A stretch of DNA of 64,000 nt from Penumbrarchaeum sp964445525 (GTDB lineage Archaea > Thermoplasmatota > Penumbrarchaeia > Penumbrarchaeales > Penumbrarchaeaceae): the NCBI GenBank assembly GCA_964445525.1, contig CAYULA010000005.1, forward strand, positions 47,974-111,973, read 5' to 3'. The notes under the pieces are model-generated. The model did not search any database. It was not told the origin of the DNA and saw only the letters and a program-made list of their open reading frames with translations. Shown piece by piece: positions 25,839 to 33,894 of this stretch; positions within the stretch are counted from its first letter, which is position 1; every line of letters starts with the position of its first letter. The position numbers were made by a program, and so were the translations under genes.

Positions 25839-26474
25839 TCATACATCTTCTTCACCAGGGAAAAGGTAGAGTTTTACGTCCTTTGATTTCATGGAGCACA
25901 TTCTCCTTTCAAGTTTTCCCATCTCCTTTCCGTCCTTGAAGACCGTAATTGTCCCGTTGCTTGAGAGCATCACGGCAATAGTCCTTGTCTTCAGGGTGAT
26001 GTATCTGGCCGCTCTCCACCTGGTACCGGATCCTTTCCCCCTTCTCTTACCGAAATCGAGGTTTTCACCGGTACAATCATTGTCCTTTACATTGATCATC
26101 CTTCCAGCGTAATGTGCAAAACCCCTGGAATCGAAAACCATTGCCCCATCCATCTGAGTGAAAGATTCGATAGTGGGAACCTGTTTCAGATCCCTGATAT
26201 TGACATCCTTCCAGCCCTTGAAAGGATTGATTATCATCTGGATGGAGTTCCTCCTTATTCCCTCTATATCTCCTATCAGGTAAAGGGCTCCGATGGACCT
26301 GCCCTCGTATCCCTTCAACGACAATCCCATCAGTATCTCGATCGCGCTCCTAGCAGCGATTCTCTTTGTTCCTTTAAGGTTGAGTTTTTCTGTGATCTTC
26401 GACAGGTCTCCCGTCAGGCAGAGGAGATGAATATCGCCGCTTTCTTCCTTCTCTACCATTTTCTTTTTGGACAT
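25839..26474 (-). CDS. dacZ: Diadenylate cyclase homologue (DacZ/DisA_N) with altered RHR motif
   Basis: A 211-aa protein with the DAC fold that makes cyclic di-AMP from two ATP. The IAARSAIEILMGLS helix, the DGA motif (Asp109-Ala111 in QMDGAMVFDSRG) and the following GTR-x-R-A-A-R-YIT segment are in family order, and its length fits stand-alone archaeal DacZ. The second motif reads TRWRAA (Trp153) where DAC enzymes have RHR. The codon is clearly TGG. The start is ATG 26474 with AGGTGA six bases upstream. It lies between a ribbon-helix-helix regulator and the long coiled-coil gene, all on one strand. c-di-AMP in archaea is linked to osmotic balance and potassium transport. Whether this version is active is open. 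Confidence 0.8.
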   Translation of the reverse strand: MSKKKMVEKEESGDIHLLCLTGDLSKITEKLNLKGTKRIAARSAIEILMGLSLKGYEGRSIGALYLIGDIEGIRRNSIQMIINPFKGWKDVNIRDLKQVPTIESFTQMDGAMVFDSRGFAHYAGRMINVKDNDCTGENLDFGKRRGKGSGTRWRAARYITLKTRTIAVMLSSNGTITVFKDGKEMGKLERRMCSMKSKDVKLYLFPGEEDV

Positions 26475-26538
26475 CAAATTTCACCTGTCGATGCGGAGGG
26501 GACCGGGGTCCGGACAGATTCCCGGACCCCGATTCATC

Positions 26539-26970
26539 TCAGAGTTTTTCTGCATCCCCTTCAATATCCTCGTTCTCGTCCATTTCATCCAAACCGGAAT
26601 CCTTGGACCGGCGGGTGGTAAGCGGTACCGTGGAGGGAAACTCCCTCATGTCCTTCAACCTGTGAGCGAACGACAGGGTCCGCTCAAGATCATTGGCCAT
26701 ATAGGAATCGAAGGCCTTGTGAAAGAGGACCTCCGGCTCCTTGAAGGCTCCGATCCTTATGAGCTGGGTCAGGACATGCGTTTCCATCAGGGTGAGATCG
26801 ATCCTGACGGATCTTGGTGAATTCTCATCCTCCACCTCCCTGATATATTGTATCAGTGCTTTTCTGACGTAGTGGCTGACCGAGATATCCTCCTCATCGC
26901 TCAGGACCTGAATCCTGTGAAGAAGCTCCGGTTCGATCTTTACTGTCATCTTGCTGGTCAGTCGAGGCAT
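26539..26970 (-). CDS. Ribbon-helix-helix (CopG-like) transcriptional regulator
   Basis: A 143-aa protein with a CopG/NikR-type ribbon-helix-helix in residues 5-48 (KMTVKIEPELLHRIQVLSDEE, then ISVSHYVRKALIQYIRE). A helical region and an acidic C-terminal tail follow. The start is ATG behind GGTGG. The upstream 250 bp carry two sets of 11-bp tandem repeats, the spacing expected when RHH dimers bind on one face of DNA, so self-regulation is likely. The dacZ gene follows after 64 bp and may be under the same control. The C-terminal half lacks the NikR nickel ligands. Confidence 0.75.
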   Translation of the reverse strand: MPRLTSKMTVKIEPELLHRIQVLSDEEDISVSHYVRKALIQYIREVEDENSPRSVRIDLTLMETHVLTQLIRIGAFKEPEVLFHKAFDSYMANDLERTLSFAHRLKDMREFPSTVPLTTRRSKDSGLDEMDENEDIEGDAEKL

Positions 26971-27058
26971 CGGCCCACCTTCCTGGTGCCCGTGTAATGG
27001 GATAGGACCTTTCCTACCTCCCGCATGGCATCCCTATTTCTTTTCCCCCTCTGTCTTT

Positions 27059-27153
27059 AAGGTAAGACGAAGGTAAGACCTACAAGGGTTTGTTATTAAA
27101 AAAAACTTTCGGCTACCTCTCCCCAAAGAACAAATGTCAGACAAATGTCAGAC
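27059..27153. promoter_or_regulatory. Candidate RHH operator: paired 11-bp tandem repeats
   Basis: AAGGTAAGAC occurs at 27059-27068 and 27070-27079 (period 11). AAATGTCAGAC occurs twice in tandem at 27132-27142 and 27143-27153 (period 11). The two blocks flank an A/T-run that could hold the promoter of the RHH gene. Confidence 0.5.
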
Positions 27154-27224
27154 CATCATCCATTTTTGGGTAAGATTCGGTCTGATCTTTTCATACAGAT
27201 GGAAAGAGAAATTTACCTGAGTTG

Positions 27225-27770
27225 TCATCTTTTTATGAAGAGATGGTACTTCTGGGATGTGTCCTCCATCTCCTGGATGATTCGCTGGGAAAGGTGCTTT
27301 TCGGGGTGATGGAGATGTGTCCTCTGGTCCAGGTCCTGAAAATCCTTGAATAGGCCCTTTTTTCTCTCCTCTATGATATGCCACATCGTCTTCTTACCCA
27401 GTCCCGGGATGAGTTCCAGCATGTGAAGTCTCGTGGATATTGCCTGGGCCTCGTTGAAGAAACGTATGAACTTGTCCTCGCCTTTGAGGATGATCTCTTC
27501 CAGTATGAAGGGAAGCTCGGACTGGGCTGCGGCGGTGAGATCGGAAAAATTGATCCTTCTTTTGACATGCTGGATCTTGTCCCTGGTTTCAAGGTCCTTG
27601 CCGATGTAGACCTTCTCACCAATCATCAGGCTGGCTCCTTGTTTTGGAGAGAGTTCCAGCAGTTTGAACTCGGTCTCTCCGAGTCCGAAGGCAAGGGGTT
27701 CTCTTTTGAAGGTTTTTCTTTCAGGATGACCCTGGGGCAGATAATCGAGAATGTAGGCATAGTCCTCCAA
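27225..27770 (-). CDS. DUF655 family protein (archaeal, HhH)
   Basis: A 181-aa archaeal DUF655 protein. It has an N-terminal beta-rich part starting EDYAYILDYLPQGHP and a C-terminal helix-hairpin-helix region (MLELIPGLGKKTMWHIIEERKK), suggesting nucleic-acid binding. In archaea it is typically encoded between rpoF and ksgA. Here it follows rpoF by 19 bp, but no ksgA comes next. A GGAGG site precedes the ATG. Molecular function is not established. A link to transcription or ribosome assembly is inferred from conserved neighbours. Confidence 0.85.
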   Translation of the reverse strand: MEDYAYILDYLPQGHPERKTFKREPLAFGLGETEFKLLELSPKQGASLMIGEKVYIGKDLETRDKIQHVKRRINFSDLTAAAQSELPFILEEIILKGEDKFIRFFNEAQAISTRLHMLELIPGLGKKTMWHIIEERKKGLFKDFQDLDQRTHLHHPEKHLSQRIIQEMEDTSQKYHLFIKR

Positions 27771-27789
27771 AAGTCATCCCTCCCTTGTT

Positions 27790-28233
27790 TCACAATCTGT
27801 ACTTGGCAACGATCTCGACTATATTTTTGAGTTCTTCCGGTTCAAGGGTGAACCTGTCCTTGGCAAACACAGGTCTCAGTTCGGTTTCGTCCCTTGGGAG
27901 CAGTTCGGCGATCTTGTAAGCGTGAACATCCGTTACCCTTTCAATGTTTTGAAGCTCCTCTATCATTTTCTTGGCCTTCTCCTCTTCAACACGCTGGAAA
28001 CCCATGACGTGGTCCATTGTAGCTCTCTTCTCGAAGCTGAGCCGGGCCAGAGGATCGGTTTCTTCCTCTTCTGCTTCTTCTTCACCCATCTCCTCGATCA
28101 AAAAGGATCTCCGATCGGATATGTCCTCTTCGGGCCCATGGTATATCTTGTCGGGCTTTTCCAGGGATTCCTGAAGTATCTTCTCCACCTCGGAATGGGT
28201 CAGAAGTCTCTCTTTATCTTCCTCAGATAACAT
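27790..28233 (-). CDS. rpoF: DNA-directed RNA polymerase subunit F (Rpb4)
   Basis: A 147-aa homologue of archaeal RpoF/Rpb4, which pairs with subunit E (Rpb7) to form the polymerase stalk. The HRDC-like C-terminal region (HAYKIAELLPRDETELRPVFAKDRFTLEPEELKNIVEIV) is diagnostic. The protein is about 30 residues longer than usual because of an acidic insert after the N-terminal helices (EEAEEEETD near residue 52) and a DRRSFLIEEM segment. A GGTGAA site precedes the ATG, and a TATA box lies about 80 bp upstream, so it has its own promoter besides read-through from rpl21e. Confidence 0.88.
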   Translation of the reverse strand: MLSEEDKERLLTHSEVEKILQESLEKPDKIYHGPEEDISDRRSFLIEEMGEEEAEEEETDPLARLSFEKRATMDHVMGFQRVEEEKAKKMIEELQNIERVTDVHAYKIAELLPRDETELRPVFAKDRFTLEPEELKNIVEIVAKYRL

Positions 28234-28309
28234 CTTTATTCACCATTAATCGTTGTTTTGAAACATTATTTCGTATCAGGACCGGCTCCCGGGATGTATG
28301 TATATCGTT

Positions 28310-28323
28310 GATATTAAATACTT
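28310..28323 (-). promoter_or_regulatory. TATA box of rpoF
   Basis: On the - strand AAGTATTTAATATC, in the 142-bp gap between rpl21e and rpoF. It predicts a leader of about 55 bases. Confidence 0.5.
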
Positions 28324-28375
28324 TTCTCGAACCTGGCCGATGCAGATTCCCGCACATCCCTCCGGCTGCCTGTGA

Positions 28376-28669
28376 TCATTTGACTGGCTTGAGATGCTCG
28401 GGTCTAATTATCAGGTCCTTGTGGGTCTTGTCCATCTGAACCCTGACGATATAGGCATCTCCCCGGGTATCCACGATAGTTCCCACCTTGCCGTGATATC
28501 TCCTGTGGGGAACTCCTTTCTGACTTGAAGATTCTATCACTATGTTTGCCTTTTCTCCTATCTGGAATTCCCTTAGAAACCTCGTGATCGGGGGTATGCC
28601 CCTGTCTCTCGGTTTCTTCCTCAGGGTCTGGCGCATGCCTGACATTATTCCTTTCGACCTCTTAACCAT
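28376..28669 (-). CDS. rpl21e: Ribosomal protein L21e
   Basis: A 97-aa large-subunit protein of the archaeal/eukaryotic type. It starts at MVKRSKG, the normal L21e start, and continues with RGIPPITRFLREFQIGEKANIVIESS, KGVPHRRYHGKVGTIV and ends IIRPEHLKPVK, all family signatures. The open frame extends upstream inside pus10, but that is not translated as L21e. The ATG at 28669 overlaps the pus10 end by eight bases, indicating coupled translation. Order pus10-rpl21e-rpoF-DUF655 is a common archaeal arrangement. Confidence 0.93.
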   Translation of the reverse strand: MVKRSKGIMSGMRQTLRKKPRDRGIPPITRFLREFQIGEKANIVIESSSQKGVPHRRYHGKVGTIVDTRGDAYIVRVQMDKTHKDLIIRPEHLKPVK

Positions 28670-30110
28670 GGGATTGTTCCCCCTTCGGTCCGTTTTCATC
28701 ATCAGGGTAGTGAACGCCTGTGACATCCAGTGTCTCCACCACGATATCCCTTCCGAGAAGGGATGAGAGGGAAGGTTCGGTTCTTCCTTCATCACCGTGC
28801 AGAAGTTCCTTGATATAGAGTCCGCCGTCGGTTGTAAGGTCAACCACGGCCTTCCCGTCGGCAAGGACCTCGGCCGAGATCTTGTGAACGACCCTCTGGC
28901 GGATTTTATCTGCCCTTCTGTGAGCTACCCTTGTCGGCGTTCTCTGCCTAATGGGACTCTGGGCAAGTAGAGAAATGTTATATTTAAGCGTTTCTTCATT
29001 GAAATCCCCTTCAGTGCTTATTCGGGCCCTGTAGCTTTTTTTATAGCTTCCTTCCTTGATCAGGGGGATCTCCTTGCGTACGGAGTATCTCAGATCGAAT
29101 ACCTCAACTCTTTCATCGGTGGAGGCATTGATCTCATTTGCAATGGTATCCAGGTCAAATTCCCTTATCTTTGGTTTGGTTATCTCAAGGATAAAGGGCC
29201 TTCCACTACCCAGGGATAGGACGTCGATGTCCTCTCTGCCCATTCCGTGAAGCTTGAAATCCTCTCCCCGGAACAATTCTTTCGGACGTGTACCCACCAA
29301 TTCCTCCACCGACGTCTCGTACATTCTTCCGGTTCCCCCGCATTGATCGCAACCCTTGCCTCTGCATGTTCTGCAGGGCCATCTGGTCTGGGGTATGCCC
29401 CGGACCATTTTCCTGTACCTGCCGAAAATGAAAATCGGCTTCACCTGCGCTTTCACGGAACCGTACAGGGGGTCCACGATGAAGGCTATGTCGGGATCGG
29501 ATCTCTCGTGGGTCTTTTCCGGAAATCGCTGTCCGAACCTCTTTCCAATCGACCTGTTCATCTCCTCTTTCAGAGGCTCGGGAGAGGGTGGGTCGCATTC
29601 CTGCCACAGTATCTGTTCTCTCTCCACGGTCTGGGGATCTATCCTGCATCCGACCAGAAAAGTTTCGAAACTCCATTTTTCAGCTTCCTCCCCGACCTTC
29701 CCGACCAGTTCGTCAACCTTCTCGAAGAGACCTTCACAGACCCAGCATGAATTACTCTGTCCATCGCTTTCCTGCCTGGGTCTCCTGAAGGAAGGTGTTT
29801 TCGGATCATGCCATCCGTTCTCGGGTTCGACGGATTCCTCTTTTTCTTCCGGAACTTCAGTCGTGGAATGCACCGGTAGTCTGTATGCGATAGGGGAATG
29901 TATCTCGGTATCGATCTTTCCCGATGATTCCAATTCCAGCGCCAGGATGCACCTCGCTGATCTTCCTCTTTGCTGGTTGGTGAGTCCGAAGCCTGACCTT
30001 GCAAACAATCTGCCCAGACACCTGTCGCACAGATCCATCTGAAGTGCTTTGTATGCGGATCGGAGGACCCTTCCAGGCGGTATCGTTATATCATCTGCTA
30101 TTGGGCTCAC
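28662..30110 (-). CDS. pus10: tRNA pseudouridine synthase Pus10
   Basis: A 482-aa Pus10, which makes pseudouridine at positions 54 and 55 of archaeal tRNA. The N-terminal THUMP-like region contains zinc ligands (CDRCLGRLFAR near residue 28; CWVCEGLF near 121). The catalytic domain holds GMGREDIDVLSLGSGRPFILEI, with the catalytic Asp in the REDID segment, and later YIKELLHGDEGRTEPSLS. It has a second CxxC-rich stretch (CRTCRGKGCDQCGG near residue 243). In the catalytic segment VLSLG replaces the more usual VRMLG, a mild change. The start is GTG, with a TATA box at about 30130-30140 predicting an almost leaderless mRNA. Confidence 0.93.
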   Translation of the reverse strand: MSPIADDITIPPGRVLRSAYKALQMDLCDRCLGRLFARSGFGLTNQQRGRSARCILALELESSGKIDTEIHSPIAYRLPVHSTTEVPEEKEESVEPENGWHDPKTPSFRRPRQESDGQSNSCWVCEGLFEKVDELVGKVGEEAEKWSFETFLVGCRIDPQTVEREQILWQECDPPSPEPLKEEMNRSIGKRFGQRFPEKTHERSDPDIAFIVDPLYGSVKAQVKPIFIFGRYRKMVRGIPQTRWPCRTCRGKGCDQCGGTGRMYETSVEELVGTRPKELFRGEDFKLHGMGREDIDVLSLGSGRPFILEITKPKIREFDLDTIANEINASTDERVEVFDLRYSVRKEIPLIKEGSYKKSYRARISTEGDFNEETLKYNISLLAQSPIRQRTPTRVAHRRADKIRQRVVHKISAEVLADGKAVVDLTTDGGLYIKELLHGDEGRTEPSLSSLLGRDIVVETLDVTGVHYPDDENGPKGEQSHG

Positions 30111-30147
30111 ACCCCAAAAGGGGACTTGTATTAATTATATCGGTCCC

Positions 30148-31128
30148 TCAGTCAAATAGATAGACCAGCAGAAAACCGATCTGCATGCCCATCAATATCA
30201 GGTACATCTGCATCCAGACCGGGGAGTTCTCGAAATGCTTGTCCTCTCTGTCGGCTTCCTTGAAAAACAGCATTGTGACAATAAGTGCCCAGATGGAAAG
30301 TACGATTACCATGAAGATGGTGGAATAGGGAACAAGTTCGAAGAACCAGTAAAGGAGAAGGACAACGAACGGCAGGATCAGAAACGGAATTGACATGAAT
30401 ATGGCCGCCCTCTTTCCGTAAACCACCGGAAGGGTCCTGACTCCGAACTTCCTGTCTCCCTTTATGTCCGTGAAATCCTTTGCTGTTGTGGAGCCTATTA
30501 GAAAGATCCCCATTATCGATCCGATCAGCCAAGGAACGGGATTGCCGGGATCCGCCGTAATACTCCAGGCGGCCACCATTCCCAGTACACCCCTTGGAAT
30601 CGCTATTGAGAGATTGGCCACCCATAATCTCTTCTTGAACCTCACGGGTGGAAGGGAATAGAAAAGGGTTATGACAGCCAGTATCATCACGAACAGGAAG
30701 AACCATCTGTTCACCAATGCGGCTCTCCAGAGTGAAAGTCCGTAGAGAAAAATGGCCATCCAGAAACCTTCTTTCGGAGAAACGATCCCCGAAGGTATCG
30801 GTCTGTAGGCCTTGTTTACTCTGTCTATGTCCCTGTCGTACACCTGGTTCAGAGTATTCGATGCGGCGTTTACCAGCACGAGAGATACGATTCCCGAAAG
30901 CAGTTTCATGAAAGGAAGTCCTTTCCATACGATTATGGGGAAGCCCGCATTTATTTCCGGAGCAGAGATCGATCCTTCCACGATCAATCCCAGAAATGAT
31001 CCGGAAAGTCCGCCCAGAAGCGGTGCGAGCAGTGTGAAAGGCCTAACCAGATCAATGAAGGCCCTGAATCTCTTCGGGGCGTATACTGCCTTCTCGATCG
31101 GATCCTTCATGAACAGCTTCGGAGACAA
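30148..31128 (-). CDS. ubiA: UbiA-family prenyltransferase (digeranylgeranylglyceryl-phosphate-synthase-like)
   Basis: A 326-aa membrane protein with eight to nine helices and both aspartate-rich motifs of UbiA enzymes: NTLNQVYDRDIDRVNK near residue 90 and KDFTDIKGDRKFG near residue 215. In archaea such enzymes add geranylgeranyl groups to glycerol phosphate (ether lipids) or to quinone or heme precursors. The first 25 residues before RPFTLLAPLLGG are longer than in typical DGGGP synthases, so a quinone-type role is possible. The start is uncertain: TTG 31128 lies close behind GGTGGT, and ATG 31110 is six codons in. Divergent from a methyltransferase gene and near isoprenoid genes, it fits lipid synthesis. 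Confidence 0.75.
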   Translation of the reverse strand: MSPKLFMKDPIEKAVYAPKRFRAFIDLVRPFTLLAPLLGGLSGSFLGLIVEGSISAPEINAGFPIIVWKGLPFMKLLSGIVSLVLVNAASNTLNQVYDRDIDRVNKAYRPIPSGIVSPKEGFWMAIFLYGLSLWRAALVNRWFFLFVMILAVITLFYSLPPVRFKKRLWVANLSIAIPRGVLGMVAAWSITADPGNPVPWLIGSIMGIFLIGSTTAKDFTDIKGDRKFGVRTLPVVYGKRAAIFMSIPFLILPFVVLLLYWFFELVPYSTIFMVIVLSIWALIVTMLFFKEADREDKHFENSPVWMQMYLILMGMQIGFLLVYLFD

Positions 31129-31222
31129 ATACCACCACTGAATCGTCCTAGCCTCTACTCAATCTTAAATCTTTTCAGTTTTCAATGGAAGAAAATTAAA
31201 TATTGACCCGAGATAGGGGAAA

Positions 31223-31855
31223 GTGGAAGTCAAGCATTCCTACAAGAGCATAACCTACATGGAGGACCCGGATGTATATCCTGTCGAGAGGGATTCACTG
31301 TTCATGCTCGAGATCGTCGAGAATGAAATAACCCACAACTCAAAATTGATGGACATGGGGTGCGGAACGGGATTGGCAACACTGATTGCCTCCTCTGCGG
31401 GAATGAAGGTAGTCTCAGTGGACAGGGAACCGAGATCCCTGATGCTTTTAAGAAGGAATCTGGAGATCAATGGACTGGATTCGGCGTTGTTTCTTTCCAA
31501 CCTGTTCGAGGGCGTCCCGAGATCCTATCAGGGATGGGCGGATATCATCACATTCAATCCTCCCTATCTTCCCGATATCGATGGTAAGATCGGAAGAAGA
31601 GGGTATCTACCCCTGATCGGCGGGGAAAAGGGCTGGGAGACAGCCTCAAAATTTCTTAATGAATGTGTGAGGTTCCTCTCCCCTGAAGGGAAGGTGATCC
31701 TTCTCTGTCCGGGTGACTGGTCAATGGGAGATCTGGATCCATTCGACTTTTTCCTGAATTGGAGGATACGAATGGGACAAAGGGACCTGGACGGGGAAGA
31801 ATTCAGGATAGTCATTCTTGAAAGACCAAAAACGAATATAGATAGTATGGAATAG
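31223..31855 (+). CDS. HemK/PrmC-like methyltransferase (archaeal release-factor type)
   Basis: A 210-aa class I SAM methyltransferase. SAM-binding motif I is MDMGCGTGLATLIA (residues 43-56), and the catalytic NPPY tetrapeptide sits in TFNPPYLPD near residue 112. Proteins of this size and layout in archaea are homologous to Mtq2/HemK2, which methylates the glutamine of the GGQ motif in release factor 1. Length is right for the short archaeal form without an N-terminal extension. The start is GTG behind GGGGA. It lies 18 bp before the isopentenyl phosphate kinase gene and probably begins that operon. Substrate assignment is from family knowledge. Confidence 0.82.
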   Translation: MEVKHSYKSITYMEDPDVYPVERDSLFMLEIVENEITHNSKLMDMGCGTGLATLIASSAGMKVVSVDREPRSLMLLRRNLEINGLDSALFLSNLFEGVPRSYQGWADIITFNPPYLPDIDGKIGRRGYLPLIGGEKGWETASKFLNECVRFLSPEGKVILLCPGDWSMGDLDPFDFFLNWRIRMGQRDLDGEEFRIVILERPKTNIDSME

Positions 31856-31873
31856 AAGGGAGGGGGACCCTCT

Positions 31874-32728
31874 ATGATGATCATCAAACTGGGAGGCTCG
31901 TCGATCACCTACAAGAAGGATGACAGCCTGCCTCCCTACGATTCGAATGAACTCAGGAGGAACTACAGGATAAAGGAGAATGTGGTCCGTACCGTTGGAA
32001 AGCAGATATCGGGTTTCGACCGTGAAAACCTTATTCTTGTCCACGGGGGAGGAACCCACGGCCACAGGACGGTAACAAGATGGAGGAAGGAAAAGGCCAG
32101 GGGTACCGAGCCCATGATGGCCTGGGAGGTCAGATGGAGAATGGACCAGCTTTCCAACGTCATAGTGAAGGTCCTGGGAGAGGAGAAGGTCCCGTCCATA
32201 TCGGTCCCCACCTCGAATGTGGTCCTGTCCGATCAGGGAGAGGTCCTGGAACTTCACATGCCCCCTCTCAGGAGGATCATGGAGAGGGGTTGTGTTCCGG
32301 TGCTCAGAGGAGATATGGTTCCGGACGTCAACGGCGGATGGTCGGTGGTCTCCGGCGATACCCTCATCAAGGAACTCTGCAGAAGGGGTAAAGAGGAGCT
32401 TGAACCTGTATCCAAGGCGGTAATGATAATGGATGAGGAGGGATTCCTGGACCCGGATACAGGTGAATTGGTTGAAAGTATCGATCCATACACATTCCAG
32501 ACCAACAGCCACAGGTGGGAGAAGGCTCTTACCGTCAATGAAGGCGATGTCAGCGGGGGAATATGGGGAAAGGTCAAAGTATGCCAGTCCATGGCGGAGA
32601 TGGGAGTGGAAACATTCATGATAGGGGTAAATGAAGCCTTCAGGTTGAAGGAGGTAATGGACGGGGGAAGAGCCGGTACAAGATTTATTCCGCTCAAGGA
32701 ACTGGATGCAAGGGAGGATTTCAATTGA
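31874..32728 (+). CDS. ipk: Isopentenyl phosphate kinase
   Basis: A 284-aa amino-acid-kinase-fold enzyme that phosphorylates isopentenyl phosphate to isopentenyl diphosphate in the archaeal mevalonate route. The N-terminal IIKLGGSSIT, the HGGGTHGH motif near residue 57 (the catalytic His is the last one), the VVSGDTL strand near residue 160 and GDVSGGIWGKV near residue 218 are in family order. A GGGAGGGGG stretch precedes two adjacent ATGs. The stop overlaps the TTG start of the next gene, fni (TTGA), so kinase and isomerase are translationally coupled. Confidence 0.93.
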   Translation: MMIIKLGGSSITYKKDDSLPPYDSNELRRNYRIKENVVRTVGKQISGFDRENLILVHGGGTHGHRTVTRWRKEKARGTEPMMAWEVRWRMDQLSNVIVKVLGEEKVPSISVPTSNVVLSDQGEVLELHMPPLRRIMERGCVPVLRGDMVPDVNGGWSVVSGDTLIKELCRRGKEELEPVSKAVMIMDEEGFLDPDTGELVESIDPYTFQTNSHRWEKALTVNEGDVSGGIWGKVKVCQSMAEMGVETFMIGVNEAFRLKEVMDGGRAGTRFIPLKELDAREDFN

Positions 32729-33777
32729 CAATCGAGACAAGAAAGAACGATCACATAAAGATCTGTATCGAAAAGGATGTTCAGTCCACCAGGAATTACT
32801 GGGATGATATCATCCTCCCCCACCGTGCCATACCGGAAGTTGATCTGTCCGATGTGGTCCTCGAAACCGAGATACTCGGAAGGAAGCTAGAAGCCCCGAT
32901 CATAATCTCAGCAATGACCGGCGGTACGCCTCAGGCCGAGAAGTTCAATGAAATACTGGCCAGAGCAGCCTCAGAGTCGGGAATCGGTTTGGGGGTGGGA
33001 TCCCAGAGGGCCGGAATCGAAAACAGGGAATACAGGTCAAGCTACGAGATCGTGAAGAATTATGATGTGCCTCTGATTCTCGGCAATCTGGGAGCTCCCC
33101 AATTCTCCTCTACCATTCCTGGAAGGAGATACGGGAAGGATGAGATGATAGAGGCAAGGGAGATGGTGGGTGCCCACGGAATATGCTTGCACCTTAACTA
33201 CCTCCAGGAGGTTGTGCAACCCGAAGGGGACTGCTTTGCCAAGGGATTGCTTGATTCGGTCAGGGAGTTGTCGGGAGAGATCCCCGTCATAGCCAAGGAG
33301 ACGGGTGCCGGGATCTCGAAAAGCGATGCCCTGAAACTGAAGGATGCCGGAATTTCCGCCATAGATGTGGGAGGCATGTCAGGGACCACATTTTCGGGGG
33401 TGGAATCCTTCAGGAATGACGTTTCTGGCCGGTCCGCCAGACTGGGATCCACTCTCTGGGATTGGGGAATTCCCACTCCCATATCTCTACTGGAAGCAGA
33501 TGTAGGATTGCCTTTGATAGGTACAGGTGGTATAAGGAACGGACTGGACATAGCGAGGGCCCTCTCCCTCGGAGCTTCCGCAGGCGGTATGGCCTGGAAG
33601 ATACTCATGGCGGCTTCAAAAGGTTACGAGGCCCTAAAACATGAGTTGAATATGATTATCGAGGAAGTAAGGGCCGTGGTTTTCCTTTCCGGAGCCACAA
33701 GCGTGGAGGATATGGCGAAGTTGGATCCCAACATAATCGGGAGGACCCGGGAGCTGCTGGCCGTTGCAGGGAGATAG
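32725..33777 (+). CDS. fni: Type 2 isopentenyl-diphosphate isomerase
   Basis: A 350-aa FMN-dependent IPP isomerase, which interconverts isopentenyl and dimethylallyl diphosphate. Signatures are RKNDHIKICIEKDVQS at the N-terminus, ISAMTGGTPQAEKFNEILA, LGVGSQRAGIE, the HLNYLQEVVQPEGD flavin-site segment and IGTGGIRNGLDIARALSLGA. The start is TTG with GGGAGGA six bases upstream, overlapping the ipk stop. No closer start gives the N-terminal motif. It completes IPP/DMAPP supply for the ether lipids. The usual archaeal followers (RNase J, geranylgeranyl diphosphate synthase) are not next to it here. Confidence 0.95.
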   Translation: MTIETRKNDHIKICIEKDVQSTRNYWDDIILPHRAIPEVDLSDVVLETEILGRKLEAPIIISAMTGGTPQAEKFNEILARAASESGIGLGVGSQRAGIENREYRSSYEIVKNYDVPLILGNLGAPQFSSTIPGRRYGKDEMIEAREMVGAHGICLHLNYLQEVVQPEGDCFAKGLLDSVRELSGEIPVIAKETGAGISKSDALKLKDAGISAIDVGGMSGTTFSGVESFRNDVSGRSARLGSTLWDWGIPTPISLLEADVGLPLIGTGGIRNGLDIARALSLGASAGGMAWKILMAASKGYEALKHELNMIIEEVRAVVFLSGATSVEDMAKLDPNIIGRTRELLAVAGR

Positions 33778-33894
33778 TATCAATTTATGAAAACGATGGA
33801 TTATCAGCGAAATGTTTAATATTAACCCTCAGGAATTAGTTTAACCGGAACAGGCCACGGTCTAATAACAGGACTGTCAAGAAAGGGATATCGG

